This document shows, piece after piece, positions 33,956 through 43,718 of a stretch of 64,000 nucleotides of DNA. The translations under genes and the position numbers were made by a program. Position 1 is the stretch's first letter; every line of letters begins with the position of its first letter. The notes beneath the pieces are model-generated. The model was not told the DNA's origin. It did no database searches and saw only the letters and a list, made by a program, of their open reading frames with translations. The DNA lies in assembly GCA_018661465.1 (NCBI GenBank), contig JABJIC010000022.1:1-64000 (forward strand), written 5' to 3'. This DNA comes from Gammaproteobacteria bacterium (lineage in GTDB: Bacteria > Pseudomonadota > Gammaproteobacteria > Pseudomonadales > Pseudohongiellaceae).

Positions 33956-35311
33956 ATGGCTTTAGCGGTCGTTATTTTTCTTCTGGTTATTGGATCCGTC
34001 GTTTTCCATTTTGCCAGCCCTTGGTGGTTCACTGATATTGCAGCCGACTGGGGATCAATCGATACTACTATCACTATTACTTTCTGGGTTACCGGAATTG
34101 TATTTGTAGCAGTTAATTTATTTTTAGCTTACTGCGTTTACAAATTTCGCCAGAAGGATGGCCACACGGCCGTTTACGAGCCTGAAAACCACAAGTTGGA
34201 AACAGGTTTGTCCATCGTCACAGCTCTTGGTGTAGTTGCAATGCTTGCACCGGGTCTGTTCGTATGGGCCAGCATCGTAACTGTGCCCGAGGGTGCTTCA
34301 GAGTTTGAAGTGCTGGGTCAGCAATGGCAGTGGCAGTTCCGTTATCCTGGTGCCGACGGCATTATGGGTACAGCTGACACAGGTCATGTTAGTGAATCGA
34401 ATCCTTTTGGTGTGAATCCTGCAGACCCCAATGGTCAAGATGATGTGGTCGTAAATGACCCGGTTATGCATCTTCCCGTGGGCCAACCTGTCAAAGCGCT
34501 GCTTCGTTCAAGTGACGTGCTTCACAACTACACGGTTCCTCAATTCCGCGTGAAGATGGACCTTGTTCCTGGTCTGATTTCCTACCTCTGGTTCGATCCC
34601 ACGAAAGAAGGTCGTTACGACATTCTTTGTGAAGAGCTTTGTGGTATCGGTCACTTCGTTATGCGTGGTTCAGTCGTAGTCGACTCTCAAGCAAATTTCG
34701 ACTCCTGGTTAGCCGCTCAACCTACTTTCGCCGAGACTCAGTCCATGCCAGCCGCAAATGCTGCCGCCGGACAAGCTCAGTATGCCGTATGCGCAACATG
34801 CCACGGAGCACAGGGCGAAGGTAATCAAGCATTAAACGGGCCTAAACTTGCCGGACAGCAAGCCTGGTACATCGAACGCCAACTCCAGCACTTCAAAGAC
34901 GGTGCGCGCGGTGGCGAAGGTGATACAGCGGGTCAAACAATGGCACCAATGGCCAATATGCTAGCTGACGCTAACGCTGTCAGAAACATGGCTGCCTACA
35001 TTGCATCACTTCCTGACACTCCAGCAACGCCAACTATCAGCGGCGACGTGGACAACGGATACGATATTTATGATCGTAACTGTGCGGCATGTCACCTGGA
35101 TGACGCTTCTGGCACCTGGTATACGGACGCGCCCGCACTGGCGGGAATGAGTGACTGGTACTTCGTTACTCAGATCAGCAATTTCCGAGCTGGTATCCGT
35201 GGACTGCACCCAGAAGATGATTACGGTGAGCTAATGGTTGGAATGGCTACCGCAATGTCTGGTGTAGAAGAGATTGAAGACGTAGCGGCTTACATCAATA
35301 CACTGAGATAA
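33956..35311 (+). CDS. coxB: Cytochrome c oxidase subunit II fused to two cytochrome c domains
   Basis: A 451-residue protein. Two membrane helices near the N-terminus (VVIFLLVIGSVVFHF; FWVTGIVFVAVNLFLAYCVY) are followed by a third short hydrophobic part and the CuA cupredoxin domain. The CuA ligands are in SDVLHNYTVP (His) and CEELCGIGHFVM (Cys, Glu, Cys, His, Met). Two class I cytochrome c domains follow, with CATCHGAQG (near 280) and CAACHLDDA (near 379), related to cytochrome c4. It accepts electrons and passes them to subunit I. Classical caa3 subunit II carries one heme domain, so two is notable. The start follows AGAAGGAA at a normal distance. Confidence 0.94.
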   Translation: MALAVVIFLLVIGSVVFHFASPWWFTDIAADWGSIDTTITITFWVTGIVFVAVNLFLAYCVYKFRQKDGHTAVYEPENHKLETGLSIVTALGVVAMLAPGLFVWASIVTVPEGASEFEVLGQQWQWQFRYPGADGIMGTADTGHVSESNPFGVNPADPNGQDDVVVNDPVMHLPVGQPVKALLRSSDVLHNYTVPQFRVKMDLVPGLISYLWFDPTKEGRYDILCEELCGIGHFVMRGSVVVDSQANFDSWLAAQPTFAETQSMPAANAAAGQAQYAVCATCHGAQGEGNQALNGPKLAGQQAWYIERQLQHFKDGARGGEGDTAGQTMAPMANMLADANAVRNMAAYIASLPDTPATPTISGDVDNGYDIYDRNCAACHLDDASGTWYTDAPALAGMSDWYFVTQISNFRAGIRGLHPEDDYGELMVGMATAMSGVEEIEDVAAYINTLR

Positions 35312-35413
35312 GCGGCCGTCAAAAAAGTTTTTAAGAATTTCGATTAAAGATACTTAAAATTAAACGTGGCTCTTTAAGAGCTACTGAAAAGTTAAACAAG
35401 TTAGGAGGTTTTA

Positions 35414-37204
35414 ATGGCTTACGTACCACTGGCTGACCAAGACAAGGAGATGGAACTTCACCATCCCCATAGCTGGGTCACAAAATACGTTTGGAGCCAA
35501 GATCACAAGGTTATCGCCATTCAATATGGCGGCACGGCAATTGCTGTGGGCGTTGTGGCATTAGTATTGTCAATGCTGATGAGGATGCAGCTAGGATATC
35601 CAGAGTCTTTCGACCTGATTGATCCAAACTCATACTATCAGGCAGTGACCATGCACGGCATGATCATGGTTGTATATCTACTTACAGCACTATTCCTTGG
35701 GGGCTTCGGTAATTACCTGATCCCGCTCATGGTTGGTGCCAGAGATATGGTATTCCCATTTTTGAATATGCTCAGTTACTGGGTGTATCTACTGTCAGTT
35801 ATTATTTTGATGGCGAGCTTCTTCGTCGGCGGAGGTCCCACCGGGGCCGGGTGGACATTGTATCCACCGCAAACGTCGATGGCAGGAACTCCTGGTCATG
35901 ACATGGGTATCGTGCTCATGTTGTTGTCTCTGGTTGCATTCGTTGTGGCTTTCACAATGGGCGGCCTGAACTACGTAACTACAGTTCTTCAGTATCGATG
36001 TCGCGGCCTCACCATGATGCGCCTTCCTCTTTCAGTATGGGGAATCTTTACAGCAACGGTTGTGGGCCTGTTCGCATTCCCCGCTCTATTAGTTGCCGGC
36101 ATCATGATGACCTTCGACACATTGTTTGGCACTAGCTTCTTCATGCCAGCAGTCATCGAAGCAGGAACTCCGCTGGACTACGACGGCGGTAGCCCGCTGT
36201 TGTTTCAACACTTGTTCTGGTTCTTCGGTCACCCGGAAGTTTACATTGTTGCACTTCCAGCCTTCGGTCTGGTATCCGATGTTATTTCGACACACGCGCG
36301 AAAGAACATCTTTGGTTACCGCATGATGGTATGGGCGATTATCGCAATTGGTGGATTAAGCTTCATCGTTTGGGCTCACCACATGTATGTAAGTGGTATG
36401 CACCCTTACTTCGGTTTCTTCTTTGCGACGACTACATTGATCATCGCGGTACCAACGGCACTCAAAGTGTACAACTGGGTACTGACATTGTGGGAAGGCG
36501 ATATTCGTCTTAACGCGCCAATGTATTTCGCAATCGGCTTTATCTTCACATTTGTTCACGGCGGGCTAACTGGTCTGTTCCTGGGCAACGTGGTTATCGA
36601 TTTGCCGCTTTCAGATACCTACTTCGTTGTTGCTCACTTCCATATGGTAATGGGTGTATCTCCGGTACTGGTTCTGTTCGCAGCTATCTACCACTGGTAT
36701 CCGAAGATCACTGGTCGTATGTTCCATGACGGTTTAGCCAAAGCTCACTTCTGGTGTACTTTCCTTGGAGCCTACTTGATCTATCTGCCAATGCATTATC
36801 TTGGCTTCCTCGGTGTGCCACGTCGCTACTATGCGTTGGGTACAACAGACTTCATTCCAGAGTCTGCTCAGGATCTTAATCAGGTTATTACTCTGGCAGC
36901 ACTATTTGTTGGTGCAGCACAGATTCTGTTCTTCGTTAACATGTTCTGGAGCCTGCGCAACGGCAAGAAAGCTGATGGAAATCCTTGGAATTCAGCTTCT
37001 CTGGAATGGCAAACTCCTGACACTCCACCGGTACATGGAAACTGGGGCGACGAATTGCCAGTAGTTTATCGCTGGGCATATGACTACAGCGTTCCCGGTG
37101 CTCATGAGGATTTCATTCCTATGAATACTCCTGAGAGCGTTGAGCCTACAGCTGGTGAAGATCATTTCGATCCAGATGTAGATGCTTCCAAGGCAGATGT
37201 ATGA
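35414..37204 (+). CDS. coxA: Cytochrome c oxidase subunit I
   Basis: A 596-residue heme-copper oxidase core with 12 or more helices. It keeps the heme His in TMHGMIMVVY, the CuB/Tyr cross-link motif FGHPEVYIVALPAFG, the CuB pair WAHHMYVSGM and the heme ligands in VVAHFHMVMG. The proton-entry Asp is in GARDMVFPFLN, and a Glu is kept in HPEVY, so it is an A1-type oxidase. It reduces oxygen and pumps protons. A perfect AGGAGG lies 5 nt before the ATG. The stop overlaps the next gene by 4 nt. Confidence 0.97.
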   Translation: MAYVPLADQDKEMELHHPHSWVTKYVWSQDHKVIAIQYGGTAIAVGVVALVLSMLMRMQLGYPESFDLIDPNSYYQAVTMHGMIMVVYLLTALFLGGFGNYLIPLMVGARDMVFPFLNMLSYWVYLLSVIILMASFFVGGGPTGAGWTLYPPQTSMAGTPGHDMGIVLMLLSLVAFVVAFTMGGLNYVTTVLQYRCRGLTMMRLPLSVWGIFTATVVGLFAFPALLVAGIMMTFDTLFGTSFFMPAVIEAGTPLDYDGGSPLLFQHLFWFFGHPEVYIVALPAFGLVSDVISTHARKNIFGYRMMVWAIIAIGGLSFIVWAHHMYVSGMHPYFGFFFATTTLIIAVPTALKVYNWVLTLWEGDIRLNAPMYFAIGFIFTFVHGGLTGLFLGNVVIDLPLSDTYFVVAHFHMVMGVSPVLVLFAAIYHWYPKITGRMFHDGLAKAHFWCTFLGAYLIYLPMHYLGFLGVPRRYYALGTTDFIPESAQDLNQVITLAALFVGAAQILFFVNMFWSLRNGKKADGNPWNSASLEWQTPDTPPVHGNWGDELPVVYRWAYDYSVPGAHEDFIPMNTPESVEPTAGEDHFDPDVDASKADV

Positions 37205-37815
37205 GTCTGTTTAAAGCAGTCACGGCCAAACCCTGGGAAACAAAAGGGGTAATCGGCGGACTTCGTCCGGAAGGCACATTTGATGCCTCTCCGGAGAGGG
37301 TCGCACTGATTGTCTTCCTGGTGGTTGCGTCGATTATTTTTTCATTGTTCTCGGTCAGCTATTTTATTCGCATGGAACTGCCGGACTGGGCTCCACTAAC
37401 TGAGCCTACACAACTCTGGCTTAACACCGGCTTGTTGGTTATCAGTAGTGTTCTATTTCAATGGGCAAGAAACATAAGCAAGACTGAGTCTCAGAAAAAC
37501 ATCATGACTGCATTTATAGGTGGCGGCGTATTCGCCATCCTGTTTATAGCGGGACAGATGTTGGCCTGGTCCACCTTGCAAGCTTCTGGAAACTACCTTG
37601 CAACCAACCCAGCAATTTCGTTTTTCTATTTGCTGACTGGCTTGCATGCGGTTCACCTTCTGGGTGGCTTGTGGGTCTGGAGTAAGAGTTCTATTCGATT
37701 GATGTCCGGTGGAAAGATTGAAGACATTAGAGAAAGCATCGAGCTATGTACTTTGTACTGGCACTTTTTGTTAATTATTTGGTTTATCGTATTCGCAATC
37801 TTATCTAATACATAA
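37201..37815 (+). CDS. Cytochrome c oxidase subunit III-like protein (first copy)
   Basis: A 204-residue membrane protein with about five helices. The COX3-family feature LTGLHAVHLLGGLWVW lies near residue 140 and the family-typical ending has LCTLYWHFLLIIWFIVFAIL. It is shorter than seven-helix COX3, like the truncated subunits of caa3 and NorE-like proteins. It overlaps coxA by 4 nt (ATGA). A second subunit III-like gene follows after 65 bp, so the enzyme may contain both or swap them. Confidence 0.88.
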   Translation: MSLFKAVTAKPWETKGVIGGLRPEGTFDASPERVALIVFLVVASIIFSLFSVSYFIRMELPDWAPLTEPTQLWLNTGLLVISSVLFQWARNISKTESQKNIMTAFIGGGVFAILFIAGQMLAWSTLQASGNYLATNPAISFFYLLTGLHAVHLLGGLWVWSKSSIRLMSGGKIEDIRESIELCTLYWHFLLIIWFIVFAILSNT

Positions 37816-37880
37816 GACTCGAGCACATTACCCGATAATTGTTGTTATAAAGATTTAAGCTAATAAAACAGGAAACTAGC

Positions 37881-38555
37881 ATGAGTGAAGCTGCACTAAA
37901 TCAAGCTGCTGGCGGAGTAGACGGTCTGGTTGACGACTGGTCTGCTGACAAACAAGCCTATCATGTGCCTTGGGGCAAGGCGATGATGTGGATTTTTCTG
38001 GTAAGTGATACTTTTATTTTCACTTGCTTCTTAACGGGCTACTTAAATGTCCGGCTGACTACCACTCAGCCATGGCCAAATCAGAGTGAGATATTTGCGC
38101 TCTCCTTTGGTGGCGACCCGATTCCATTGATCCTTATCGCGATCATGACCTTTATATTGATCACCAGCTCAGGAACGATGGCGCTGGCGGTTAACTTTGG
38201 TTATCGAAAGGACAAAGCCAAAACATTTATGTTTATGTGCGCGACGGCAGCATTCGGTGCTTCCTTCGTTGGCATGCAGGCTTTCGAGTGGAGCAAACTG
38301 ATTCTTGAAGAGGGTGTACGTCCTTGGGGTAACCCATTCGGCGCACCACAGTTTGGGTCTGTATTCTTTATGATCACCGGCTTTCACGGATTACACGTGT
38401 CGGCGGGTGTTATCTACTTATTGGTAATCGCCAATAGAGTAAGGAAAGGATATTACGACAACAAGGGTTACGAGATAGTCGAGATTGCAGGCCTCTATTG
38501 GCACTTTGTGGATCTTGTCTGGGTATTCATTTTCGCATTTTTCTACTTATTGTAA
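37881..38555 (+). CDS. Cytochrome c oxidase subunit III-like protein (second copy)
   Basis: A 224-residue membrane protein of the COX3 family. It has about five helices, the motif ITGFHGLHVSAGVIYLLVIA near residue 165 and the ending AGLYWHFVDLVWVFIFAFFY. The conserved Glu of helix III-type is in MQAFEWSKLI. It differs clearly from the first copy, so it is not a recent duplicate. Subunit III stabilises proton uptake by subunit I. It precedes subunit IV by 12 nt in the same operon. Confidence 0.9.
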   Translation: MSEAALNQAAGGVDGLVDDWSADKQAYHVPWGKAMMWIFLVSDTFIFTCFLTGYLNVRLTTTQPWPNQSEIFALSFGGDPIPLILIAIMTFILITSSGTMALAVNFGYRKDKAKTFMFMCATAAFGASFVGMQAFEWSKLILEEGVRPWGNPFGAPQFGSVFFMITGFHGLHVSAGVIYLLVIANRVRKGYYDNKGYEIVEIAGLYWHFVDLVWVFIFAFFYLL

Positions 38556-38567
38556 GAGGGGACAGAG

Positions 38568-38945
38568 ATGTCAGCTGAAGCAGGTCAACAACATCCACTT
38601 GGTATCTACTACAAGATTTGGATTCTCCTTTTCGTACTGAGTTCGTTTTCGTACGCGGTGGATTATTTCGAAGTACAGGGCGCTATGCGCTGGTCGTTAG
38701 TAATACTATTTATGGTATTAAAGGCTGGTTTTATCGTTGCTATATTCATGCACGTCATGTGGGAAAGAATGGCACTGGTACTAACTATCTTGGGACCACC
38801 AGTCGTTCTCTTACTCCTGATTGGCTTCATGGTAATTGAGGGAAATTACACTTCCGAAACTCGCTATGAGTATAGAGGCCACGATCGAGATGCCGTGGCG
38901 TTAACTCCAAGTGATCTACACCATGAAGAGGAAGAAGCTCACTAG
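38568..38945 (+). CDS. Cytochrome c oxidase subunit IV family protein
   Basis: A 125-residue protein with three helices (IWILLFVLSSFSYAVDYF; WSLVILFMVLKAGFIVAIFM; LVLTILGPPVVLLLLIGFMV) and a charged C-terminus ending in HHEEEEAH. This is the prokaryotic caa3-type subunit IV pattern, including the MHVMWER segment. It is the last gene of the oxidase operon, followed 20 bp later by a strong terminator. Good AGAGGGGAC ribosome-binding region upstream. Confidence 0.9.
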   Translation: MSAEAGQQHPLGIYYKIWILLFVLSSFSYAVDYFEVQGAMRWSLVILFMVLKAGFIVAIFMHVMWERMALVLTILGPPVVLLLLIGFMVIEGNYTSETRYEYRGHDRDAVALTPSDLHHEEEEAH

Positions 38946-38965
38946 GCTTCTTTATCTCTGGAAAT

Positions 38966-38999
38966 AAAAAGGGCTGTTGTTACCAACAGCCCTTTTTTT
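38966..38999. terminator. Bidirectional rho-independent terminator after the oxidase operon
   Basis: The stem GGGCTGTTG / CAACAGCCC with a TTAC loop is preceded by AAAAA and followed by TTTTTTT. It ends the oxidase operon on the plus strand and could also stop aroE transcription on the minus strand. Confidence 0.93.
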
Positions 39000-39071
39000 A
39001 TGCGTGTTATTTAGGAAATATTTAGTGGGGCAAGCTAGTGCAATCGCACTACCCACAAGCCAGCTAAAAAA

Positions 39072-39884
39072 TTAGGAGCGGATCCTTCCGATTACCGATT
39101 GAGTATTTGGTCGTATTCCGCGCCAAATATAAAATGATTCGGCAGCCTGCTCAATCAACATACCCAAACCGTCCAAGGCGAGAGCTGCACCATGCTGTTT
39201 GCTCCACGAAACAAAAACAGTATCGGTGTCGGCATACATCATGTCATAGCAACAGCTATCTCTTCCTATAATAGAAGCGGCTACAGCGGGTAATTCGTTA
39301 CTCAGGCTCAGTGAAGTTCCATTTATAATCAGATCGAACGGCATATCACCAAGCTCTTCGTAAGAGCTCACCGATATATCGAAAACATCGCTAAATTCCT
39401 GTTGAATCTGGGCAGCGCGGGAGACAGTGCGATTAGCGATGGTAATAGCCTCGGGCTGCTCTGCAATTAGAGAAGCAAGAGCACCACGGACAGCGCCACC
39501 GGCACCAAGAATTAATATCTTACCGCCGCGAATTTCAAATCCATGGTTGGTCTTGATGTCATTAACCAGGCCAGCCCCGTCAGTATTATCCCCGCAGATG
39601 CGACCTTGATCATCGACGTATAGTGTATTGACCGCTCGGGCAAGACCGGCTCGATCAGAAGTTTGTTCTGCCAGAGCAAATGCCTTCTCCTTATAAGGCA
39701 CGGTTATATTCAATCCCGATCCACCGCCCGCAAAAAAATCAGTCACGAAACTATCGAATGACTCTTCGTCGGCTTCTATTGCCTCATAAGCCATCTCCTG
39801 TTCAGTCTCTTTCGCGAACAAGGAATGAATTCTAGGTGATTTGCTATGGTTTACGGGCTTGCCTATAACGGCATATCGAGACAC
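39072..39884 (-). CDS. aroE: Shikimate 5-dehydrogenase AroE
   Basis: A 270-residue enzyme that reduces 3-dehydroshikimate with NADPH in the shikimate pathway. It shows the substrate motif VNHSKSPRIHSLFA, catalytic Lys and Asn in NITVPYKEKAF, Asp in CGDNTDGAGLV, the nucleotide loop GAGGAVRGALASL and NRT for NADPH phosphate. The length is standard. It is the last gene of the minus-strand run tsaC-hemF-aroE, the same order as in Pseudomonas. About 170 bp separate it from hemF, including a 13-bp tandem duplication. Confidence 0.96.
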   Translation of the reverse strand: MSRYAVIGKPVNHSKSPRIHSLFAKETEQEMAYEAIEADEESFDSFVTDFFAGGGSGLNITVPYKEKAFALAEQTSDRAGLARAVNTLYVDDQGRICGDNTDGAGLVNDIKTNHGFEIRGGKILILGAGGAVRGALASLIAEQPEAITIANRTVSRAAQIQQEFSDVFDISVSSYEELGDMPFDLIINGTSLSLSNELPAVAASIIGRDSCCYDMMYADTDTVFVSWSKQHGAALALDGLGMLIEQAAESFYIWRGIRPNTQSVIGRIRS

Positions 39885-39897
39885 GGTTTGTCCTTGT

Positions 39898-39923
39898 TGT
39901 ATGAATAAATTGTATGAATAAAT
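39898..39923. repeat. Perfect tandem duplication of a 13-mer
   Basis: TGTATGAATAAAT occurs twice in tandem, 14 bp upstream of the aroE start. A third, diverged copy (CGTGTGGCTAAAT) follows. It occupies the likely aroE leader. Confidence 0.9.
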
Positions 39924-40056
39924 CGTGTGGCTAAATCGTTCGGCTGAATGCTTAGCAAACAGTTCAGCTAAAAAAATCGACTAAATTAACTAAGCAAATA
40001 GATCGACTAGGTAGCCTACTTATAAGATCAACGATCTCTCTAAGGAAAATATAAGT

Positions 40057-41013
<957 letters not shown>

Positions 41014-41039
41014 TTACGCTGACTTGCGAAGCATCACTA

Positions 41040-41594
41040 TTATCGAATCACTCTATTGCTAATCAGGTCCCTTATTTGGGAAGGCTCAGAGGAGCTGCCA
41101 AGTTCACCATCTATAATAAGGTCAATTCTATCCCCGAATTGCTGTTCAATTATTAAGCTAGATCTAATTTCTGGCTCCCCCGCCGCATTGGCAGATGTGG
41201 AGACAATCGGTCCTCCGAATGCCTGACACAGGGCCTTTACAAGTGGGTGAGCGCTAACTCGCACAGCCACTGTTTCATGTTCACCCCTTATCCAGTCAGG
41301 AATCAGCCTTGCCGGATCTGGAATGAGCCAGGTCGTTGGCCCAGGCCAGCTTTCATCCAATTTGTCTATTTGGGCCGATTCCAGACTATCGCACAGGCCA
41401 GTAAATTGTTGTCTGTTAGCCGCAACGAGTATCAGGCCTTTCTCGATGGGCCTTTGTTTGAGGTCTAGTATTTTTAGTACGGCTTTTTGATTATATGGGT
41501 CACAACCCAGACCCCAGACCGCCTCAGTTGGATAGGCAATGATGCCCCCTTGTTCGAGAACTGTTTGAGCTTGTTTATAGATGGGCTTGGTCAC
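41040..41594 (-). CDS. tsaC: Threonylcarbamoyl-AMP synthase TsaC
   Basis: A 184-residue YrdC-domain protein. It makes threonylcarbamoyl-AMP from Thr, bicarbonate and ATP for the t6A modification of tRNA. Features are IIAYPTEAVWGLGCDP near the N-terminus, then KGLILVAANRQQF, TWLIPDPARL, VAVRVSAHPLVKALC and GPIVSTSANAAGEPE. The length is that of the short TsaC type, not Sua5. In Pseudomonas the gene also lies between dprA and hemF. Here purE intervenes. Confidence 0.94.
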   Translation of the reverse strand: MTKPIYKQAQTVLEQGGIIAYPTEAVWGLGCDPYNQKAVLKILDLKQRPIEKGLILVAANRQQFTGLCDSLESAQIDKLDESWPGPTTWLIPDPARLIPDWIRGEHETVAVRVSAHPLVKALCQAFGGPIVSTSANAAGEPEIRSSLIIEQQFGDRIDLIIDGELGSSSEPSQIRDLISNRVIR

Positions 41595-41705
41595 TGTTGT
41601 TTGCCACTAGCTGATGTGCCGCTGACTGTAATTCCATTAACTATAATCGATAGCTTACAGTTCACTTAGCTACCTACAGTTTACCTGACTCAGCTTATTT
41701 CACTG

Positions 41706-41746
41706 TGGTTGCCTAGCTATGTTGCCTGACTATGGTTGCCTGACTA
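41706..41746. repeat. Three degenerate 13-14 bp tandem repeats (TGGTTGCCTGACTA)
   Basis: The copies TGGTTGCCTAGCTA, TGTTGCCTGACTA and TGGTTGCCTGACTA are adjacent, with more diverged relatives upstream (CTACAGTTTACCTGACT). They fill the tsaC-purE intergenic region of about 240 bp, where nothing else is recognisable. Confidence 0.8.
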
Positions 41747-41834
41747 CAGTTCAACTTAATCGTGTGATCGCTAAGGAATTTCCAGCCTATGGATCGAACG
41801 CTAACTAAGTAATGTCTGGGGTTTAAGCCTTGTC

Positions 41835-42338
41835 TTAGTTTAGGGAATCCTGCAGTGCTTTGTCCTGGGACTGGACCTTGTCTGAATTGGCGGCTCGCTC
41901 TGCTTTTACTCGCTGGGCCAGTTCGGCATCTCCCAGTGAGAGAATTTGGGCTGCAAGATATGCTGCATTCTTTGCGCCGGTCTTACCAATAGCAACAGTA
42001 GCAACGGGAATACCCGCTGGCATTTGAACTGTAGAAAGCAGTGCATCGAATCCATTAAGAGGGCCGGAATCAATAGGCACGCCAATGACAGGTTTTGTTG
42101 TGTGTGCTGCCGTTGCCCCAGCAAGATGTGCTGCCAAACCCGCGCCCGCTATGAATACCTCACAGCCGCGCGACTCTGCATCACTAATAAATTGCTGCGT
42201 GATTGCTGGTGTGCGGTGAGCTGAAGTGATCTTAATTTCATAACCAATTTGCAGCTGAGTGAATATATCCCCTGCAGCCTGCATTATGCTTAGATCGCTC
42301 TCTGAGCCCATTAAGATGGAGACGAAAGGCTTGGACAT
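41835..42338 (-). CDS. purE: N5-carboxyaminoimidazole ribonucleotide mutase PurE
   Basis: A 167-residue class I PurE that converts N5-CAIR to CAIR in purine synthesis. The motifs are [15 protein letters not shown], the catalytic His region [29 protein letters not shown] and [20 protein letters not shown]. Its usual partner purK is not adjacent. In Pseudomonas purEK lie far from dprA, so the placement here looks like a lineage-specific insertion into the dprA-tsaC block. The C-terminal tail is Gln/Asp/Lys-rich. Confidence 0.96.
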   Translation of the reverse strand: MSKPFVSILMGSESDLSIMQAAGDIFTQLQIGYEIKITSAHRTPAITQQFISDAESRGCEVFIAGAGLAAHLAGATAAHTTKPVIGVPIDSGPLNGFDALLSTVQMPAGIPVATVAIGKTGAKNAAYLAAQILSLGDAELAQRVKAERAANSDKVQSQDKALQDSLN

Positions 42339-42410
42339 TGTTGCTAGTTCCTCAAAAAGTGGAAAACGGGGAAATTACATGAGTAAGCCATTCTATGCAA
42401 TAGCTCTGAG

Positions 42411-43634
42411 TTAGCAATTAGATTTGAAGTATCTTCCATGTTTATTGATCACCTTTCCACTCAGTTCGAAATTCAGTAGTTGCTCGATGAGTTTCTCGTA
42501 TTCAATACCGGTGCAGCTGCTGATACCTTCCAGTAAGCTACCTTGAGGTTCAATTGAATTCAGTATTAGTTTCGCTTCATTATTAACTTCATTTACCTTT
42601 TCTCTAACTCGCCTAACTCGGTCGCTTTTCTTTCCATTACTTATTCCCTTATTCTTTTCACTAATATTTTCGCTAGTCTTTTCGGTGGCGCGTTCTTCTC
42701 TCTCATCTCTCTCATCTCTCTCTTCTCTCTCATTTCTCTCGCTATAGGAAAGGGAAAGACCAAGTTCCTCCAGGATATCCATCGGCTCCTCTACCAGTTT
42801 TGCTCCTTGCTTGATCAGTTGATTGCAGCCTTTGCTTTGTTCTGTTCCTACTATTCCGGGAATCGCAAATACTTCCCTGTTTTGTTCCAAAGCATATCTT
42901 GCAGTTATTAGTGATCCGCTTTTCTCCGTTGCCTCTACAACTAGCGTGCCCAGACACATACCACTAATAATGCGATTACGCTGAGGGAAGTGGGAAGGCA
43001 ACGGTTTGGTTCCCAATGGAAATTCAGTAACCAAGGCACCCTGTTCTGCAATTTTCTCTGCAAGGCCCCTATTCTTTGACGGATATACAATGTCCGCTCC
43101 TGTTGCCATGATTGAAACTGTTTTCTCACCGGATTCCAGCGACCCATAGTGCGCTTTGGCGTCAATTCCTCTGGCAAGGCCGCTGCATATACCTATACCC
43201 AGAGCACCGAGCTCCCTCGCCATCCAATAGGCATTGCGTTCACCATATGCCGTAGCAATTCGGCTGCCTACGATAGCAACCATCTTCATTGATAGGGCTT
43301 CAGGATCTCCCACCACGTAGAGAAGCGGTGGTGCGCCGTAAATTTGTCTTAATAGTGAAGGGTATAGGTGGGATTCAAAGCAGACAATATAGTGATTAGA
43401 GCGTTCCTGCCATTTCAGGTCCAGGTCTACCAGTTCATCTCTGGGCTTATTACTTATGCTTCTTAGCGTAAGTAATTGCTTGCTTACTAGCCCCGCAGAC
43501 AATAAATCATCATCGGATTCATTCATGACTGTGGTCAATTGCCCGAACTTTCTCAGCAGCCTGCTAAGTACTGTGGTGCTGAGATTTTCAGAATGGAATA
43601 GGTGTAGATACCTGGAAAGCAGGGCTTCGTCCAT
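42411..43634 (-). CDS. dprA: DNA-processing protein DprA/Smf
   Basis: A 407-residue protein that loads RecA onto incoming single-stranded DNA in transformation. An N-terminal SAM-like region is followed by the Rossmann fold: VAIVGSRIATAYGERNAYWM, SGLARGIDAKAHYG, MATGADIVYPSKNRGL, FPQRNRIISGMCLGTLVVEA and SGSLITARYALEQNREVFAI. Between this core and the C-terminal winged-helix domain is an unusual charged low-complexity linker of about 40 residues (repeats of RNEREERDERDEREER). The encoding DNA is a 9-bp tandem repeat. The rest is normal and probably functional. Confidence 0.95.
   Translation of the reverse strand: MDEALLSRYLHLFHSENLSTTVLSRLLRKFGQLTTVMNESDDDLLSAGLVSKQLLTLRSISNKPRDELVDLDLKWQERSNHYIVCFESHLYPSLLRQIYGAPPLLYVVGDPEALSMKMVAIVGSRIATAYGERNAYWMARELGALGIGICSGLARGIDAKAHYGSLESGEKTVSIMATGADIVYPSKNRGLAEKIAEQGALVTEFPLGTKPLPSHFPQRNRIISGMCLGTLVVEATEKSGSLITARYALEQNREVFAIPGIVGTEQSKGCNQLIKQGAKLVEEPMDILEELGLSLSYSERNEREERDERDEREERATEKTSENISEKNKGISNGKKSDRVRRVREKVNEVNNEAKLILNSIEPQGSLLEGISSCTGIEYEKLIEQLLNFELSGKVINKHGRYFKSNC
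42691..42740. repeat. dprA: In-frame 9-bp tandem repeat inside dprA
   Basis: About five copies of CTCTCATCT-like 9-mers encode the charged (E/D)-(R)-(E/D) linker of DprA on the minus strand. Because the unit is a multiple of three, copy-number change lengthens or shortens the linker without a frameshift. Confidence 0.88.
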
Positions 43635-43718
43635 AGTTCATCCTTGATCAATGGAGGAGGTTTGTGACTATTGGTATTGAGAGTGCTTTGGGGGCTTTTT
43701 CCCGTCTATTGCTTACTG

